Shown: positions 23,310 to 31,851 of the stretch, piece after piece
Position numbering within the stretch: position 1 is the first letter of the stretch
How the letters are laid out: each line of letters opens with the position of its first letter
Assembly (NCBI GenBank): GCA_017476575.1
Contig: JAFUZO010000065.1
Coordinates: 1-49,569 of the forward strand
Direction: 5' to 3'
Origin: Bacteroidales bacterium
GTDB lineage: Bacteria > Bacteroidota > Bacteroidia > Bacteroidales > UBA932
DNA length: 49,569 nt
Translations under genes and position numbers: made by a program
The notes under the pieces: model-generated
What the model was told of the DNA's origin: nothing
Seen by the model: the letters and a program-made list of their open reading frames with translations, nothing else
Database searches by the model: none

Positions 23310-25556
23310 ATGAAAAAGAATCTTGTTTTACTGCTGGTTTCCCTCGTCCTCTGCCTGCCGGTCGCGGCGCGCAAGGTGAGCGGGACCGTGGAAGGGGAGG
23401 GGACGCGCCTGTCCGGCGTCATCGTCACGGACGGCTACCGTTTCACCCGGACGGATGCCAAGGGCGCCTTCACACTGGACACCCACAAGGATGCGCGGTT
23501 CGTCTATGTCGTCACCCCGTCGGGCTACACGGCGGATTATTCGACCGGCGCCCCGCAGTTCTACCTGCCGCTGAAAGGGACGAAGCGGTTCGCCTTCTCC
23601 CTGGTGAAGACCTCGGACTCCCCGGACTACACGCTGCTCTCCGTCTCGGACCCGCAGATGCAGAACGACAAGCATTTCACCCGCTTCACGGGCGCCCCGC
23701 TCGGCGACCTGCGGGGAACCGCCGCCAAGTACGCCGCGCAGCGGACGACCGTCGGCATCGCCCTCGGCGACATCGCCTGGAACCGTCTCGGTATGTTCGA
23801 CCGCTACAAGGAGGCCATCGCGAAGACCCGCATCCCCTTCTATGCCGTCATCGGCAACCATGACTTCATCCAGAACCAGTCCGGCATCGCCGCTGGAGCC
23901 GCCTTCGAGGCTGCTTTCGGCCCGTACAACTGGGCCTTCTTCGTGGGGAACGACCTGGTCATCGGCCTCAACAACATCCTCTTCACGGGGAGCGGACTCG
24001 ACGACCCGGAAAAGTCCTCCAACCACTATACCGAAGGCTACAGCGAGGAGGCCCTCGGCTTCGTGAAGGGAATCCTGGCCTATGTCGGCAAGGATACCCA
24101 CCTCTACATCGCCCAGCACAGCCCGACCCGGTTCTTCTACGCGGACCAGCCGGTCGAGGGCGGCGACCGACTGCTCTCCCTCCTGGACGGCTACACCGTC
24201 GACATCCTCTCCGGCCATACCCATTATATGGACAATACGGTCCTGGCCCCGGGCATCGTGGATCACAATGCCGGCGCCGTCGGTGGGGCCTGGTGGGCGA
24301 CGGACTGGTGCCGCGACGGTACTCCGCGCGGCTACGCCGTCTTCTCGTCCGTCGGTGGGGAGCGGTCCCGTATCTGGCACAATATCGACTACCCGGACGA
24401 CTTCCAGGTGGAGTTCATCGACATCGCCCGTACCCCGCGCCATCCCAACTCCGTGATGGCCAACGTATGGGACTGGGATTCGTCCTGGACCGTCGAATGG
24501 TACGAGGACGGCCGTCCGATGGGCGCCGCGGAGCAGACGCTCGACGTGTCCCCGTCCTATGTGTCCGAGATTTCGGCCGTCTACAAGGGCGAGACCACGA
24601 AGATTCCGCGCTACAAGCGCCCCCGGACCAACATCCACTATTTCGCGGCCACCCCGTCGCAGTACGCCCGCACGGCGACGATGGTCGTCACGGCCCCCGA
24701 CGGCCGCCGCTGGCAGCATGACTTCGACCTCCGCGGCTACGTGGACCTCCAGGCCCACCGCGGCGGCGCCGGCCTGATGCCGGAGAACACCTTCACCTCC
24801 ATGCGCAACGCCATGGACCTCGGCATGAACACCTTGGAGATGGACCTCCAGGTGAGCGCCGACGGCCAGGTCGTCGTGTCCCACGACAACTACTTCCATC
24901 CGCGCTACGCCATCCGGCCGGACGGCTCCTATATCGAGGCCTCCGACCCGAAGGAATACCTCTATACGATGCCCTATGACAGCATCGCCCGGTACGAGAC
25001 CGGCCTGCGCCCGAGCACCGTCTGGCCGGAGAAACAGAACATCTCCGAGCACAAGCCGCTGGCTTCCGACCTTCTGGACTTCACCGAGAACTATCCGAGG
25101 GAGCGCCATCTGTCCCCGATGCGGTACAACATCGAGATCAAGTCCCGCGCCGGCAAGGGCGAGGGGACGAACTGGCCCGAGTACCATGAATTCGTGGACC
25201 AGTGCATCCCGCTCCTGCTGTCCAAAGGTCTCGGCGACCGCCTCACCGTCCAGTGCTTCGATGTCCGTGCGCTGGAGTACATGCGGGAGAAGTATCCCGA
25301 GGTGATCCTTTCCTTCCTGACCTCGAAAGACCCCGATATCGAGGAAATCCTGGGCCGGCTCTCCTTCACGCCTGAATGGTGGAGCCCGCACCACAGTGTC
25401 ATCACCCGCGAGAACGTCGCCTACTGCCATGCCCTCGGTATCAAGGTGGTCCCGTGGACCGTCGACGACCCGGCCGAGATCCAGCGGATGGTCGATTGCG
25501 GGGTGGATGCCATCATCTCCAATTACCCAGACCGTTTGATCGACGTCATCCGATGA
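23310..25556 (+). CDS. Calcineurin-like phosphoesterase fused to glycerophosphodiester phosphodiesterase
   Basis: The 748-aa protein has a signal peptide (about 1-21), a MetallophosN-type domain (about 22-100) and a metallophosphatase domain. Its motifs are SDPQ (about 113-116; Gln replaces the usual His of DxH), GD (about 152), GNHD (about 182), QH (about 269) and GHTH (about 302). A MetallophosC-like region runs to about 475. From about 476 to 748 is a GDPD TIM barrel: AHRGG, PENTFTS, LEMDLQ, VVVSHDNYF, and a C-terminal VVPWTVDDPAEIQRMVDCGVDAI. GDPDs hydrolyse glycerophosphodiesters to glycerol-3-phosphate and an alcohol, and the phosphatase half could remove the resulting phosphomonoester. 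The stop codon overlaps the start of the GH31 gene (ATGA). Predicted location is the periplasm. Confidence 0.92.
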   Translation: MKKNLVLLLVSLVLCLPVAARKVSGTVEGEGTRLSGVIVTDGYRFTRTDAKGAFTLDTHKDARFVYVVTPSGYTADYSTGAPQFYLPLKGTKRFAFSLVKTSDSPDYTLLSVSDPQMQNDKHFTRFTGAPLGDLRGTAAKYAAQRTTVGIALGDIAWNRLGMFDRYKEAIAKTRIPFYAVIGNHDFIQNQSGIAAGAAFEAAFGPYNWAFFVGNDLVIGLNNILFTGSGLDDPEKSSNHYTEGYSEEALGFVKGILAYVGKDTHLYIAQHSPTRFFYADQPVEGGDRLLSLLDGYTVDILSGHTHYMDNTVLAPGIVDHNAGAVGGAWWATDWCRDGTPRGYAVFSSVGGERSRIWHNIDYPDDFQVEFIDIARTPRHPNSVMANVWDWDSSWTVEWYEDGRPMGAAEQTLDVSPSYVSEISAVYKGETTKIPRYKRPRTNIHYFAATPSQYARTATMVVTAPDGRRWQHDFDLRGYVDLQAHRGGAGLMPENTFTSMRNAMDLGMNTLEMDLQVSADGQVVVSHDNYFHPRYAIRPDGSYIEASDPKEYLYTMPYDSIARYETGLRPSTVWPEKQNISEHKPLASDLLDFTENYPRERHLSPMRYNIEIKSRAGKGEGTNWPEYHEFVDQCIPLLLSKGLGDRLTVQCFDVRALEYMREKYPEVILSFLTSKDPDIEEILGRLSFTPEWWSPHHSVITRENVAYCHALGIKVVPWTVDDPAEIQRMVDCGVDAIISNYPDRLIDVIR

Positions 25557-28228
25557 AAAGAATCCTTCTTGCAACCTTGGCCCTTGTGGCCCTTCCGGTT
25601 GCCCTTTCCGCCCAGCAGCCCCAAGCCGATTCCGGGGCCATGGTCGTGGAGGGCAACGCCCGTTTCACCGTCCTTACCTCCCGTCTCGTCCGCATGGAAT
25701 GGTCCGCGGACGGGCGGTTCGAAGACCGCGCCACCCTCGGCGTGGTCAACCGGGAGCTCCCGGTCCCTGCCTACACGGTCCGCCACCGCGGCCGCCGTCT
25801 CATCCTTAAGACCGCCGACCTGGAACTGACCTATACGCCTTCCGGGCGCTTCGATGCCGCGAACCTCTCGGTACAGTTCAGGATGAACGGGAAGAAGGTC
25901 GCCTGGAACCCTTCGCTGGAGCCCTCCGGCAACCTGCTCGGCACGACCCGCACCCTGGACCGCTGCGACGGGGAGACGACCCAGGACCCGTTCGACCTCG
26001 GCGTCGTGTCCCGTGACGGCTGGGCCGTCCTGGACGAGAGCGTCCGCCACGTCTTCCAACCCGTCGATACGGACTGGGAGAACTGGGTGGAGGCCCGTCC
26101 CGAGGGCGACCGGCAGGACCTGTACCTGTTCGCCTACGGCCACGACTACAAGGCCGCCGTGTCGGATTTCACCCGGATCGCCGGGCGGATCCCGCTGCCG
26201 CCGAAGTACGCCTTCGGCTACTGGTGGTGCCGCTACTGGCAGTATTCCGACGCCGAACTGGTGGACCTGGCGCGGCATTTCAAGTCCTTCGACATCCCGG
26301 CCGACGTGATGATCATTGACATGGACTGGCACGAGACCTGGAGCCCGGAGGAGTATCCCGGCTACGTCAACGAATCGGGCGTGAGCCGCCTCGGCTGGAC
26401 CGGGTATACGTGGAAGAAGGAGTTCTTTCCGGCGCCGGAGAGCCTGATGCGCACCCTGCACGGTATGCACATCAAGACCTCGCTCAACCTGCATCCCGCC
26501 TCGGGCATCCAGGTGTTCGAGGAGCCGTATGAGCGTTTCGTGGCCGACTACCTGTCCCGGACCTCCGACTACGACGGCCCTGAGGGCTACCGCAAGCCGG
26601 ACGGGACGGCGACCTGGGTGCCCTACCGCATGGACCAGCAGGAATGGGCCGACGCCTATTTCAATTCCGTCATCCATCCCTTCGAGCGCCAGGGCATCGA
26701 CTTCTGGTGGCTTGACTGGCAGCAGTTCCGAGAGAGCAAGTATGTTCCGGGTCTGTCGAACACGTTCTGGATCAACTACGCCTTCTTCCAGGACAAGGTG
26801 CGGCAGAGCGCATCCCTCGGCCCGAAGGCGGAGCGGCCGATAATCTACCACCGCTGGGGCGGCATCGGTTCCCACCGCTACCAGGTGGGCTTCTCGGGCG
26901 ATACCTACGCGACCTGGAAGGTGCTGGGCTATCTCCCGTATTTCACGGCAACGGCCTCCAACGTGGGCTACGGCTACTGGGGCCACGACATCGGCGGGCA
27001 CATGCAGCCGAAGGGCGTCCAGGAGACCGATCCGGAACTCTATACGCGCTGGCTCCAGGGCGGGGTGTTCACCCCCATCTTCAAGACCCATTCCACCAAG
27101 GACCGGACGATGGAGAAGCGTTTCTGGATGTTCCCGGAGCATTTCGATGCCATGCGGGATGCCATCCGGCTGCGCTATACGCTGTCGCCGTACATCTACG
27201 GGGCGGCCCGCCAGGCCTACGACACCGGAATCTCCCTCTGCCGTCCGCTCTATTACGAGTATCCGGAGGTTCCCGAGGCCTATGACCGGACCCAGGAGTT
27301 CTTCTTCGGCGACGACATCCTCGCCACGGCCGTCTGCGAGCCCGCCGACCCGGCGACCGGCCTTGCCGGACGTACGATGTGGTTCCCAGGCGGGACGGAT
27401 TGGTACGACATGGCCACCGGCACCCTCTATCCCGGCGGCACCGAGGCGACCCTGCATTATACCATGGCGGAGAATCCGTATTTCGTGCGCGCCGGCGCCG
27501 TCATCCCGATGGCGGCCCTCACGATCGGCTCGCTGCAGGAGCCATCCGATGAACTTTGGCTCTTTGTCGCTCCGGGTGATGGCGCTTCCTCCACGACCGT
27601 CTACGAGGACGACGGCGTCTCGCAGGCCTATGCGACCGATTTTGCGACGACTCTCGTCGAGAAGGAGTCCGATGCCCGGCTGTTCCGTCTGAAGGTCGGC
27701 GCCCGCGAAGGCTCCTACGACGGGATGTCCCCCGACCGCGTGCTGCGGGTGGTGGTGGAAGGCGTCCTGCCGCCGTCTTCCGTCTCGGTGGATGGCCGCG
27801 AGATTCCTTATGCCCGCTTCCCGGAGGAGGCCTCCGGTCCGGTGTGGACCTATGACGGCAACGCCTTCGCGACCGTCGTCTATCTGCCTTCTGCCGCGGC
27901 CGACCGGGCCGTTATGGTGGCGTGTACCTACGATGAAGAGGCGGCTGCCTCCCGCGACCTCGTCAACGGCCGCAAGGGCCTGGTCCGCCGGATGACGGCT
28001 CTCATGCCCGAGGCGAAATACCTTTTCAACCAGTATCTGAAAGGGGATATCCAACTGCCCAAGGCCATGCTGAACGTGGCCCAGTGCGGCGGCTGCATCA
28101 CCGAGCGCCCTTCCGATGCCGTGACGCTCCTGCGCTCCCTCGACGTCGATGCGGTGAACGCCGCCCTCGCCCGCTACGAAAAACTCCCCGCAGACTTCCG
28201 CCAGAAAGTCGCCGCCCAGGCACGTTGA
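25553..28228 (+). CDS. GH31 family alpha-glycosidase, secreted
   Basis: The 891-aa protein has a signal peptide (about 1-20). An N-terminal beta-sandwich (about 25-205) precedes the catalytic barrel. The GH31 nucleophile is Asp388 in FWWLDWQQF, and the probable acid/base is Asp450 in VGFSGDTYATW. Proximal and distal C-terminal beta domains follow (about 600-800), including YEDDGVSQAYATDF. A helical tail of about 90 residues ends the protein and is not usual for the family. Substrates of GH31 are mostly alpha-glucosides, with alpha-xylosides and others. It is translationally coupled to the phosphoesterase-GDPD gene, so it probably trims alpha-linked sugar from the same phosphorylated substrate. 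Confidence 0.94.
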   Translation: MKRILLATLALVALPVALSAQQPQADSGAMVVEGNARFTVLTSRLVRMEWSADGRFEDRATLGVVNRELPVPAYTVRHRGRRLILKTADLELTYTPSGRFDAANLSVQFRMNGKKVAWNPSLEPSGNLLGTTRTLDRCDGETTQDPFDLGVVSRDGWAVLDESVRHVFQPVDTDWENWVEARPEGDRQDLYLFAYGHDYKAAVSDFTRIAGRIPLPPKYAFGYWWCRYWQYSDAELVDLARHFKSFDIPADVMIIDMDWHETWSPEEYPGYVNESGVSRLGWTGYTWKKEFFPAPESLMRTLHGMHIKTSLNLHPASGIQVFEEPYERFVADYLSRTSDYDGPEGYRKPDGTATWVPYRMDQQEWADAYFNSVIHPFERQGIDFWWLDWQQFRESKYVPGLSNTFWINYAFFQDKVRQSASLGPKAERPIIYHRWGGIGSHRYQVGFSGDTYATWKVLGYLPYFTATASNVGYGYWGHDIGGHMQPKGVQETDPELYTRWLQGGVFTPIFKTHSTKDRTMEKRFWMFPEHFDAMRDAIRLRYTLSPYIYGAARQAYDTGISLCRPLYYEYPEVPEAYDRTQEFFFGDDILATAVCEPADPATGLAGRTMWFPGGTDWYDMATGTLYPGGTEATLHYTMAENPYFVRAGAVIPMAALTIGSLQEPSDELWLFVAPGDGASSTTVYEDDGVSQAYATDFATTLVEKESDARLFRLKVGAREGSYDGMSPDRVLRVVVEGVLPPSSVSVDGREIPYARFPEEASGPVWTYDGNAFATVVYLPSAAADRAVMVACTYDEEAAASRDLVNGRKGLVRRMTALMPEAKYLFNQYLKGDIQLPKAMLNVAQCGGCITERPSDAVTLLRSLDVDAVNAALARYEKLPADFRQKVAAQAR

Positions 28229-28236
28229 GTGGCCGT

Positions 28237-28314
28237 GAAAACAACCTGCTTCAAAAGCGACATTTGCCCGGAAAGGGTCGCGAAGCGACAGGAGCGTTGA
28301 AGCAGGTTGTTTTC
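28237..28314. repeat. 78-bp palindromic element: 18-bp perfect stem with internal hairpins
   Basis: GAAAACAACCTGCTTCAA (28237-28254) is the perfect inverse of 28297-28314. Inside is GTCGC-GAA-GCGAC (28277-28289), the same 5-bp hairpin stem found in the element at 8231-8347. An upstream GCGAC (28257-28261) could pair with the GTCGC arm instead, so two inner folds compete. It sits between convergent genes and could act as a bidirectional transcript end, though T-runs are weak. Confidence 0.85.
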
Positions 28315-28320
28315 AAGTTC

Positions 28321-28797
28321 CTAAAAGGCGTAGATGACGATATAATACAGCATGACGGTGGCGGCGACCAGTTTGAGTCCCGTGCCGAAAAGAAAGCCCA
28401 GAAAGGCACCGAAGGCCGATTTCAAGGAGGTCGCGGTGTCTTTCTGCGCGAACAGGAGTTCTGCGAGGAAGGCCCCGGCGAGGCTCCCGAGAATCATGCC
28501 CACAGGCGGGATGAAGAGTCCGGCGAAGAGTCCGATGACAGCACCCCAGCCACCGGCTTTGGAGCCGCCGGTCATTTTCGTGAAGTATCCCGGCACCACA
28601 TAGTCGAGGACGGAGATGACGACGGTGACGGCCAGCCAGGTCAAAAGGAAGGCCGTACCCATGGGCTCGCCGCCCCAGATATACAAGAGGAGCAGTCCCA
28701 CCCAGCTGAGCGGCGGCCCCGGCAGGCCGGGCACGATGCTTCCCACGATGCCGACGACCCCGAGGATGATAGCGAGGATGGCGATGACGGTTTCCAT
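28321..28797 (-). CDS. DUF456 family membrane protein
   Basis: The 158-aa protein has four to five hydrophobic helices rich in Gly, and the DUF456-type patterns GIVGSIVPGLPGPPLSWVGLL and FIPPVGMILGSLAGAFLAEL. The family has no established function; it is often annotated as a small membrane protein. I chose the ATG at 28797, which shares one base with the stop codon of the LtaS-like gene (TAATG), so the two are translationally coupled. Longer in-frame starts would run back into that gene. Its coupling suggests a role in the envelope process of the LtaS-like enzyme. Confidence 0.85.
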   Translation of the reverse strand: METVIAILAIILGVVGIVGSIVPGLPGPPLSWVGLLLLYIWGGEPMGTAFLLTWLAVTVVISVLDYVVPGYFTKMTGGSKAGGWGAVIGLFAGLFIPPVGMILGSLAGAFLAELLFAQKDTATSLKSAFGAFLGFLFGTGLKLVAATVMLYYIVIYAF

Positions 28798-30854
28798 TAT
28801 CGACGGGCGTAGGCGAGATTGGCACTCTGGTAATAGGCCTGGGCCTCCCGCAACTGGGTTTCGGCACTCCCTTCCAGCGGCTCTTCGTCGTATTGCCACC
28901 CGTCATGCCGGGTGACGGCGAACTGTCGGACCTTCCGTACCGGCGAAAGGATGGTCAGTACGCCGTCGGCATAGTAGCCGAGGTCCTGGTAGGTGGCCAT
29001 GAAGGCGCGCTCCTTGTACTCGTCCGAGAGGATGTCCTGCCCATAGAACCGGGATTCGTAGGAAAAGCTCAGGAGGTTGAACAGGGTCGGCATGAGGTCG
29101 ATCTGCGAGCAGGTCTTCCCTATATACTGCGGTTCGATGAATCCGGGGGCATAGATGAGGGCGGGGATATGGTAGCATTCCAGCGGCAGGCTGGTCTTCC
29201 CGGCGCTGGAGGCGCAGTGGTCGGCAAGGATGACGAACACCGTCTCGTCGAACCAGGGGCGCTTTGCCGCTTCGGCGAGGAAGGCGCCGATGGCATAGTC
29301 CGTGTACTTGACGGCGGCCCGGCGGCTCATGGGGTTGCCGTCATAGGTGATGCGGCCTTCCGGATAGGTGTAGGGCCGGTGGTTGGAAATCGTCATGATG
29401 TGGGCGAAGAAGGGCCCGTCGGCTGCGTCGAAGCGTTGCAGCGCCTCGCGGTAGCTGTCCTCGTCGGAGGTGCCCCAGATGTTGGAGAAGACGATGGCCT
29501 CTTTGTCGTAGGTCTTCTTGTCCACGATGTCGAAGCCGCAGCCGCTGAAGAACGTCCCCATGTTGTCGAAGTAGCTGTCACCGCCGTAGAGGAATGCGGT
29601 CGTATACCCCTCGGAGCGGAGTACGTCGCCGGTGGAGAAGAAGCCGGTGCAGTCGGGCCGCTTGACCAGGCTCTCACCGGAGGACGGCGGAATGCAGAGG
29701 GTGACGGCCTCCAGGCCGCGGACGGTGCGGTTGCCGGTCGCGAAGAGGTGGTCGAATACGAGGCTCTTCTCCAGGAGGGTGTCGAGGTTCGGCGTGATGC
29801 CCGGGCCGCCGTACCGGGTCAGGAAGTCGGCGCTCAGGCTTTCGACGGTGATGAGGACGATGTTCTTGCGGCGGGGGGCCGGGAGTCCGCTGACGGTCTG
29901 GACGCCCTTGTCATCCTGATGGCAGAGTTCCCGCTGCAGGGCAGTCGCCTCGCTTTCCGGCAGCATGGCGTAGAACTGCCTGTAATCCAGTTCGTTGGAG
30001 GTGAAGGCCTCCAGGAAGTCCCAGCAGCCGTTCTCCTGGAGCTGGGTAGCATACATGTTCTCGCTCTGGAGGTGGCGGTAGCCCCAGTGGAGCCAGTTGC
30101 CTCCGGCGAAGGTGGCGAGGGCGAGCACCGCGAGGTTCACCGCCCACTGTCTCCAGGAGCCGACCCCGGCTTCCCGCAGGCTGCATCCCCGCACCATGAC
30201 GGCGCAGACGGCCCCCGCGATCAGCAGCATGGCCAGGATCATCGGGACCATCGGGTAGGATTCCATGATGTTGCCGATGACCTCGTTGGTATAGACCAGG
30301 TAGTCCACGGCGATGAAGTTGAACCGGACGCCGAACTCGCTCCAGAACACGACCTCGGAGAAGGCGATGGTGACGGCGCAGCAGGCGTAGACCATCATCA
30401 CGACATAGATGGCGATGCGGCGCCAGGTGTCGCGGACCGCCGGGATGAAGAGTTTGACGGTCGCGCAGATCAGGAACACGGTCAGCAGGGCGTTGACGAT
30501 GCGGGGGAGCGGTCCGCCGTATTCGTCGGTGATGTCGTTGCACAGCAGCACGTACAGGGTGAGGACCAGCAGCAGCCCCCAGAGGATGTAGCCGTAGGGC
30601 TGGCGGTACTTGTCCCGGGTGAGCAGGGTGTACACGAGGAAGGCCGGCACGAGGGCGATGGCCGTGAAGGCGATGTCGTTGACCAGGCCCAGCCCGAAGA
30701 TCTTCACCCATTCGGCGAAGCCCCAGTCCACCACCGTGAGCGGATGGAAGACGAGGATGATGCGGACAATCAGTCCGAGCAGCAGGGTAAGGGCGAGGAA
30801 CCGCGGCGCGTAGAAGCGGAACCAGTCGGAGACCATGTATCGTTGTTTGCTCAT
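28797..30854 (-). CDS. LtaS-like phosphoglycerol transferase / sulfatase-fold membrane enzyme
   Basis: The 685-aa protein has five to six N-terminal TM helices (about 1-270) and a periplasmic alkaline-phosphatase-fold domain. Its key residues match the LtaS/OpgB/phosphoglycerol transferase group: a metal-binding Glu in ITVESLSADFL (about 333), the Thr nucleophile in GNRTVRGLEAV (about 375), NIWGTSDEDSY, ISNHRPY, and ILADHCASSAGK. Such enzymes move phosphoglycerol or phosphoethanolamine from a phospholipid to a glycan or polymer and leave diacylglycerol. A diacylglycerol-kinase-like gene lies 51 bp upstream on the same strand. Phosphoethanolamine transferase is a fair alternative. The recipient is unknown. 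Confidence 0.87.
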   Translation of the reverse strand: MSKQRYMVSDWFRFYAPRFLALTLLLGLIVRIILVFHPLTVVDWGFAEWVKIFGLGLVNDIAFTAIALVPAFLVYTLLTRDKYRQPYGYILWGLLLVLTLYVLLCNDITDEYGGPLPRIVNALLTVFLICATVKLFIPAVRDTWRRIAIYVVMMVYACCAVTIAFSEVVFWSEFGVRFNFIAVDYLVYTNEVIGNIMESYPMVPMILAMLLIAGAVCAVMVRGCSLREAGVGSWRQWAVNLAVLALATFAGGNWLHWGYRHLQSENMYATQLQENGCWDFLEAFTSNELDYRQFYAMLPESEATALQRELCHQDDKGVQTVSGLPAPRRKNIVLITVESLSADFLTRYGGPGITPNLDTLLEKSLVFDHLFATGNRTVRGLEAVTLCIPPSSGESLVKRPDCTGFFSTGDVLRSEGYTTAFLYGGDSYFDNMGTFFSGCGFDIVDKKTYDKEAIVFSNIWGTSDEDSYREALQRFDAADGPFFAHIMTISNHRPYTYPEGRITYDGNPMSRRAAVKYTDYAIGAFLAEAAKRPWFDETVFVILADHCASSAGKTSLPLECYHIPALIYAPGFIEPQYIGKTCSQIDLMPTLFNLLSFSYESRFYGQDILSDEYKERAFMATYQDLGYYADGVLTILSPVRKVRQFAVTRHDGWQYDEEPLEGSAETQLREAQAYYQSANLAYARR

Positions 30855-30905
30855 AAACAGAGGAAATGTTGTAATCAGATTTGTATCAAGGCGTTGCGTT
30901 TTACG

Positions 30906-31784
30906 CTAAATGGCCCGTCCGGCGGGGACGACGACCCGGAGGGCGGCCGGGACGATGTCGACCGTGATGTCGGTGCCTGCTTCGCAGGGGTCGCCGTCGG
31001 AATGGGCCGGACCGGGCGCGCTCCGGTGGATGGTGATGTGCTTGCCCCGGAACATGCGGACGCGGCGGCTGGTATGGGCCCGGCCGTCCAGGAGTTTCGT
31101 CGCGAGGAGCGGGATTTCGACAGTGCGGAACGGTTCGACGATGGCCAGGTCCAGTTCCCCGTCCCGGACGGAGGCGAGGGATGTGATGCGGGCCTGGTTG
31201 CCCCACTGGTTGGCATTGCCGACCGTCACGAAGACGGCCGGGGTCACGATCCGCTCCCCGTCGATGTCGATCTCGTAGGTCTCCGGGCGGAAGTCCTGCC
31301 AGAGCCGCCAGGCTTGCGAGATATAGTTGGCGAGTCCCCGCTTTCCCGAGGCGGCGAATTCCCAGGCGACGGCGGCGTCCAGTCCGACACCGGTCGTGCA
31401 GAAGAAGGGCCGTCCGTCCACCCGTCCGTAGTCCACGGTCTCGATATGCCCCTTGTTGAGGGTCTTGACGGCCTTCCCAGGGTTCCGGCTGATGCCCAGG
31501 TGCAGGGCCAGTCCGTCGCCGCTCCCGCAGGGGATGATGCCGAAGGCCTTGCCGCTTTCGGCCGCTCCCTGGGCCACTTCGGAGACGGTGCCGTCCCCGC
31601 CCACGGCGACGACGATGTCCGCCTCGCAGGTGCGGGCGATTTCCGTGGCATGGCCTGGATATTCCGTCAGGATGGTCCGGTATTCGAAGGACGTGCGGTC
31701 GATGCCCGCCTCGATGGTCCGGATGAGGGGCTGCTTGTCTTTTCCGCCGGAGATGGGATTGATGATGAAAGTAATCTTTTTCAC
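30906..31784 (-). CDS. YegS/DgkB-type lipid (diacylglycerol) kinase
   Basis: The 292-aa protein has the DAGK catalytic motif VAVGGDGTVSEVAQG (about 59-73), IPCGSGDGLALHLG (where most members have GTGNDFAR), and the N-terminal INPISGG. This family phosphorylates diacylglycerol or related lipids with ATP at the inner membrane. The G-S-G-D-G variant is common in Bacteroidota members. It is followed after 51 bp by the LtaS-like gene and is probably its operon partner, recycling diacylglycerol to phosphatidate. A good promoter (31805-31812) lies upstream. Sphingosine- or dihydroceramide-type lipids are an alternative substrate in this phylum. Confidence 0.9.
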   Translation of the reverse strand: MKKITFIINPISGGKDKQPLIRTIEAGIDRTSFEYRTILTEYPGHATEIARTCEADIVVAVGGDGTVSEVAQGAAESGKAFGIIPCGSGDGLALHLGISRNPGKAVKTLNKGHIETVDYGRVDGRPFFCTTGVGLDAAVAWEFAASGKRGLANYISQAWRLWQDFRPETYEIDIDGERIVTPAVFVTVGNANQWGNQARITSLASVRDGELDLAIVEPFRTVEIPLLATKLLDGRAHTSRRVRMFRGKHITIHRSAPGPAHSDGDPCEAGTDITVDIVPAALRVVVPAGRAI

Positions 31785-31804
31785 GTTTTTCTGCTCTCTC
31801 CGTG

Positions 31805-31812
31805 CAAAGATA
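31805..31812 (-). promoter_or_regulatory. -7 element for the lipid kinase/LtaS-like/DUF456 operon
   Basis: On the minus strand TATCTTTG matches TAnnTTTG exactly, 20 nt before the kinase ATG. It lies 14 bp from the oppositely directed -7 element of the aminopeptidase gene, so the two promoters overlap back to back. Confidence 0.75.
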
Positions 31813-31826
31813 GATGCTTTTTTCCT

Positions 31827-31834
31827 TATATTTG
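31827..31834 (+). promoter_or_regulatory. -7 element for the Xaa-Pro aminopeptidase gene
   Basis: TATATTTG matches TAnnTTTG, 17 nt before ATG 31852. With the kinase -7 element at 31805-31812 it makes a compact divergent promoter pair in a 67-bp gap, so the two transcription units may compete. Confidence 0.7.
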
Positions 31835-31851
31835 TAAGAAACTGTCAAATT

